Part shown: positions 4,988 to 6,072 of the stretch, piece by piece
Layout: each line of letters starts with the position of its first letter
Numbering within the stretch: position 1 is the stretch's first letter
Made by a program: the position numbers and the translations under genes
Source: an uncultured Micrococcales bacterium
GTDB lineage: Bacteria; Actinomycetota; Actinomycetes; S36-B12; UBA10799
Assembly: GCA_937952095.1 (NCBI GenBank)
Contig: CALFYG010000062.1
Span: 1 to 6,072 of the forward strand
Length of the DNA stretch: 6,072 bases
Reading direction: 5' to 3'
Notes under the pieces: generated by a model
Databases searched by the model: none
Seen by the model: the letters and a program-made list of their open reading frames with translations, nothing else
Told to the model about the DNA's origin: nothing

Positions 4988-5239
4988 GTGAATCCGCGAC
5001 TTCTGACCCCGTTGGTCTCCCTCGGCGCCGCATGGGCGACCCGGAAGTCCCTCAATGCCATCTATTCGCGCCGGCACGAGGGCGGAGCGATCCCGAAGAA
5101 CGACGACGTCGAAGTGCCGTTCAAGCGTGTTCTGATCTGGGCACTGGCCACCGCGGTCGTCGCCTCATTGGTCGACGTGGCCGTGCAGCAGGGTATGGCC
5201 CGGTGGGCCGAGCAGCCCCAGGGTGAACTTCCCGCCTAG
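4988..5239 (+). CDS. DUF4235 family small membrane protein
   Basis: Function unknown. In 83 residues there is an N-terminal amphipathic or hydrophobic segment (LLTPLVSLGAAWATRKSLNA, 5-24), a polar middle (SRRHEGGAIPKNDDVEVPFK, 27-46) and one clear membrane helix (VLIWALATAVVASLVDVAVQ, 48-67). This arrangement, with the ATRK motif and the PxxDD-x-V segment before the helix, fits what I recall of DUF4235. The GTG start is supported by a GGAGG four bases upstream. Its TAG stop shares a CTAG palindrome with the stop of the convergent DUF4193 gene. I do not recall a counterpart at this place in the M. tuberculosis block. Confidence 0.78.
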   Translation: MNPRLLTPLVSLGAAWATRKSLNAIYSRRHEGGAIPKNDDVEVPFKRVLIWALATAVVASLVDVAVQQGMARWAEQPQGELPA

Positions 5240-5532
5240 CCGGCACACTCCGTGCATACGTAGACGCCGTTCTTCTCCGAGGCCAACTGGCTGCGGTGGT
5301 GCACGAGGAAGCAGACCGAGCAGGTGAACTCATCCTCCTGCTTGGGCACGACCTGAACCGTCAAGGCCTCGTTCGACAGGTCGGCTCCGGGCAACTCGAG
5401 GCTCTCAGCGATCTCCGTCTCGTCCTCGTCGACCCCACCCGTTGCGGTCTTGACGCGACCCTGCAACTCCTCAAGGGAGTCCTCGGACATCTCCTCGTCA
5501 GTCTTGCGGGGTGCGTCGTAGTCGGTAGCCAT
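5236..5532 (-). CDS. DUF4193 family zinc-ribbon protein
   Basis: Function unknown; 98 residues, the usual length. MATDYDAPRKTDEEMSEDSL opens the protein, followed by an acidic stretch and ESLELPGADLSNEALTVQV (43-61), both as I recall for the family. The C-terminus carries Cys71-x2-Cys74 in FTCSVCFLVHHRSQLA and Cys93-x2-Cys96 in YVCTECAG, a four-cysteine zinc ribbon. RNA-polymerase or translation-related roles are possible for such ribbons but nothing here shows it. The ATG is supported by AGGAG (5538-5542) five bases upstream. It stands alone on the minus strand, matching recalled Rv2699c. Confidence 0.93.
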   Translation of the reverse strand: MATDYDAPRKTDEEMSEDSLEELQGRVKTATGGVDEDETEIAESLELPGADLSNEALTVQVVPKQEDEFTCSVCFLVHHRSQLASEKNGVYVCTECAG

Positions 5533-5647
5533 TCCCTCTCCTGCTCACATTGTGGATGTCCATGCCAACACCATGAGGCCGGATTTCATGCCCGAGATGT
5601 CGTTCCTGACCGCCGATGTTGCCACATCAGGCCCCGTTACGGTACAT

Positions 5648-5683
5648 CCGGGGGCGGTCCGACACCTGCCGTTGCGCCCCCGG
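5648..5683. repeat. Perfect 9-bp inverted repeat between DUF4193 and the carbonic-anhydrase-like gene
   Basis: CCGGGGGCG (5648-5656) and CGCCCCCGG (5675-5683) are exact reverse complements with an 18-base centre. The left arm begins 115 bases upstream of the DUF4193 start and the right arm ends 24 bases upstream of the ATG at 5708. The 27-base centre-to-centre spacing would suit a dimeric regulator; no T-run follows, so it is not an obvious terminator. TACGGT (5638-5643) just upstream could be a -10. Confidence 0.45.
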
Positions 5684-5695
5684 CGAGTATTCCGG

Positions 5696-5707
5696 TGAGA
5701 TAGGAGC
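5696..5707 (+). promoter_or_regulatory. Possible leaderless -10 (TGAGAT) of the carbonic-anhydrase-like gene
   Basis: TGAGAT (5696-5701), six bases (AGGAGC), then ATG at 5708. AGGAG is one base from the ATG, too close for normal initiation, which favours a leaderless reading, but the hexamer is weak. Confidence 0.25.
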
Positions 5708-6072
5708 ATGCCCCTCTACGCCCTCGGCGAAAAGCGCCCGGTCATCGATCCGACCGCCTTCGTCCACCCGGATGCCGTGCTCATCGGCGACGTGACCATC
5801 GGCCCGGAGTCGTCGGTATGGCCGACCGCGGTCCTCCGCGGCGACCACGGCGCGATCCGCGTGGGTGCGCAGACCTCGGTCCAGGACGGCACGATCGTGC
5901 ACTGTACGCGGGTTCTGGACACCGTCATCGGTGACCGCTGTGTGGTCGGCCACAACGTGCACCTCGAGGGATGCACCATCGAGGACGACTGCTTGATCGG
6001 GTCAGGAGCGGTCGTGTTGCACCGCGTTGTGGTGCACCGCTATGCCCTTGTCGGCGCCCAGGCCATGGTCAC
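5708..6072 (+). CDS. Gamma-class carbonic-anhydrase-like hexapeptide-repeat protein, 5' part
   Basis: Left-handed beta-helix protein of the gamma-carbonic anhydrase/PaaY/YrdA group, cytoplasmic homotrimer by family. The first 121 residues are present. Hexapeptide repeats run from about residue 18 (FVHPDAVLIGDVTIGPESSV) to the window edge. Conserved positions: RGD (44-46), QD (59-60), His65 (equivalent to Cam His81) and His82 (equivalent to His117) in GHNVHLEGC. The position five residues later, normally the third zinc ligand (His122), is Glu87, with His85 in between. It may therefore not be a normal carbonic anhydrase; acyl- or other transferase-like members also exist. Family assignment is firm, activity is not. 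Divergent from DUF4193 with 175 bases between. Confidence 0.9.
   Translation, partial: MPLYALGEKRPVIDPTAFVHPDAVLIGDVTIGPESSVWPTAVLRGDHGAIRVGAQTSVQDGTIVHCTRVLDTVIGDRCVVGHNVHLEGCTIEDDCLIGSGAVVLHRVVVHRYALVGAQAMV

Noticed and set aside
1..6072. CRISPR array, insertion sequence, phage or integration site, tRNA, rRNA, toxin-antitoxin or defence genes
   Set aside because: No repeat-spacer pattern, transposase-like product, terminal inverted repeats, tRNA-like fold or toxin-like small gene pair was seen on either strand.

Overview
The window looks like part of an actinobacterial chromosome. It is high in GC, strongly G/C-biased at third codon positions and dense with genes, and about half of the start codons are GTG. 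Several families here (DUF3093, DUF3159, DUF3710, DUF4193, DUF4235) are, as far as I know, characteristic of Actinomycetota. I see no mobile element, phage gene, CRISPR array, tRNA or rRNA. The genus cannot be told from this sequence.

Layout from left to right: the 5' end of a phosphoketolase gene (minus, cut by the window edge); a small two-helix membrane protein (plus); a two-gene minus operon of an OB-fold protein and a DUF3159 membrane protein; a 326-base gap with short repeats; an alpha/beta hydrolase (plus); a three-gene minus operon of PaaI-like thioesterase, dUTPase (dut) and DUF3710 protein; DUF3093 and DUF4235 membrane proteins (plus); a DUF4193 zinc-ribbon protein (minus); and the 5' part of a gamma-carbonic-anhydrase-like gene (plus, cut by the window edge).

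From DUF3159 to DUF4193, gene order and strands match, from memory, the Mycobacterium tuberculosis block Rv2693c-Rv2699c around dut. Here a thioesterase and a DUF4235 gene are added, and the ceoBC (TrkA) potassium genes that flank the block in M. tuberculosis are absent from the DUF3159 side. The only firm biochemistry in the block is dUTP removal by Dut. The OB-fold protein may bind nucleic acid. The other products are membrane or acidic proteins of unknown role, so the block is best read as a conserved actinobacterial neighbourhood rather than a defined pathway.

Two organisational features stand out. Strands alternate so that all three convergent junctions (102-base overlap, 3-base gap, 4-base overlap) leave no room for a terminator. 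Up to six genes also have a -10-like hexamer exactly 6 or 7 bases before the start codon, the geometry of leaderless transcripts. I found no clear undescribed defence, mobile or biosynthetic system.
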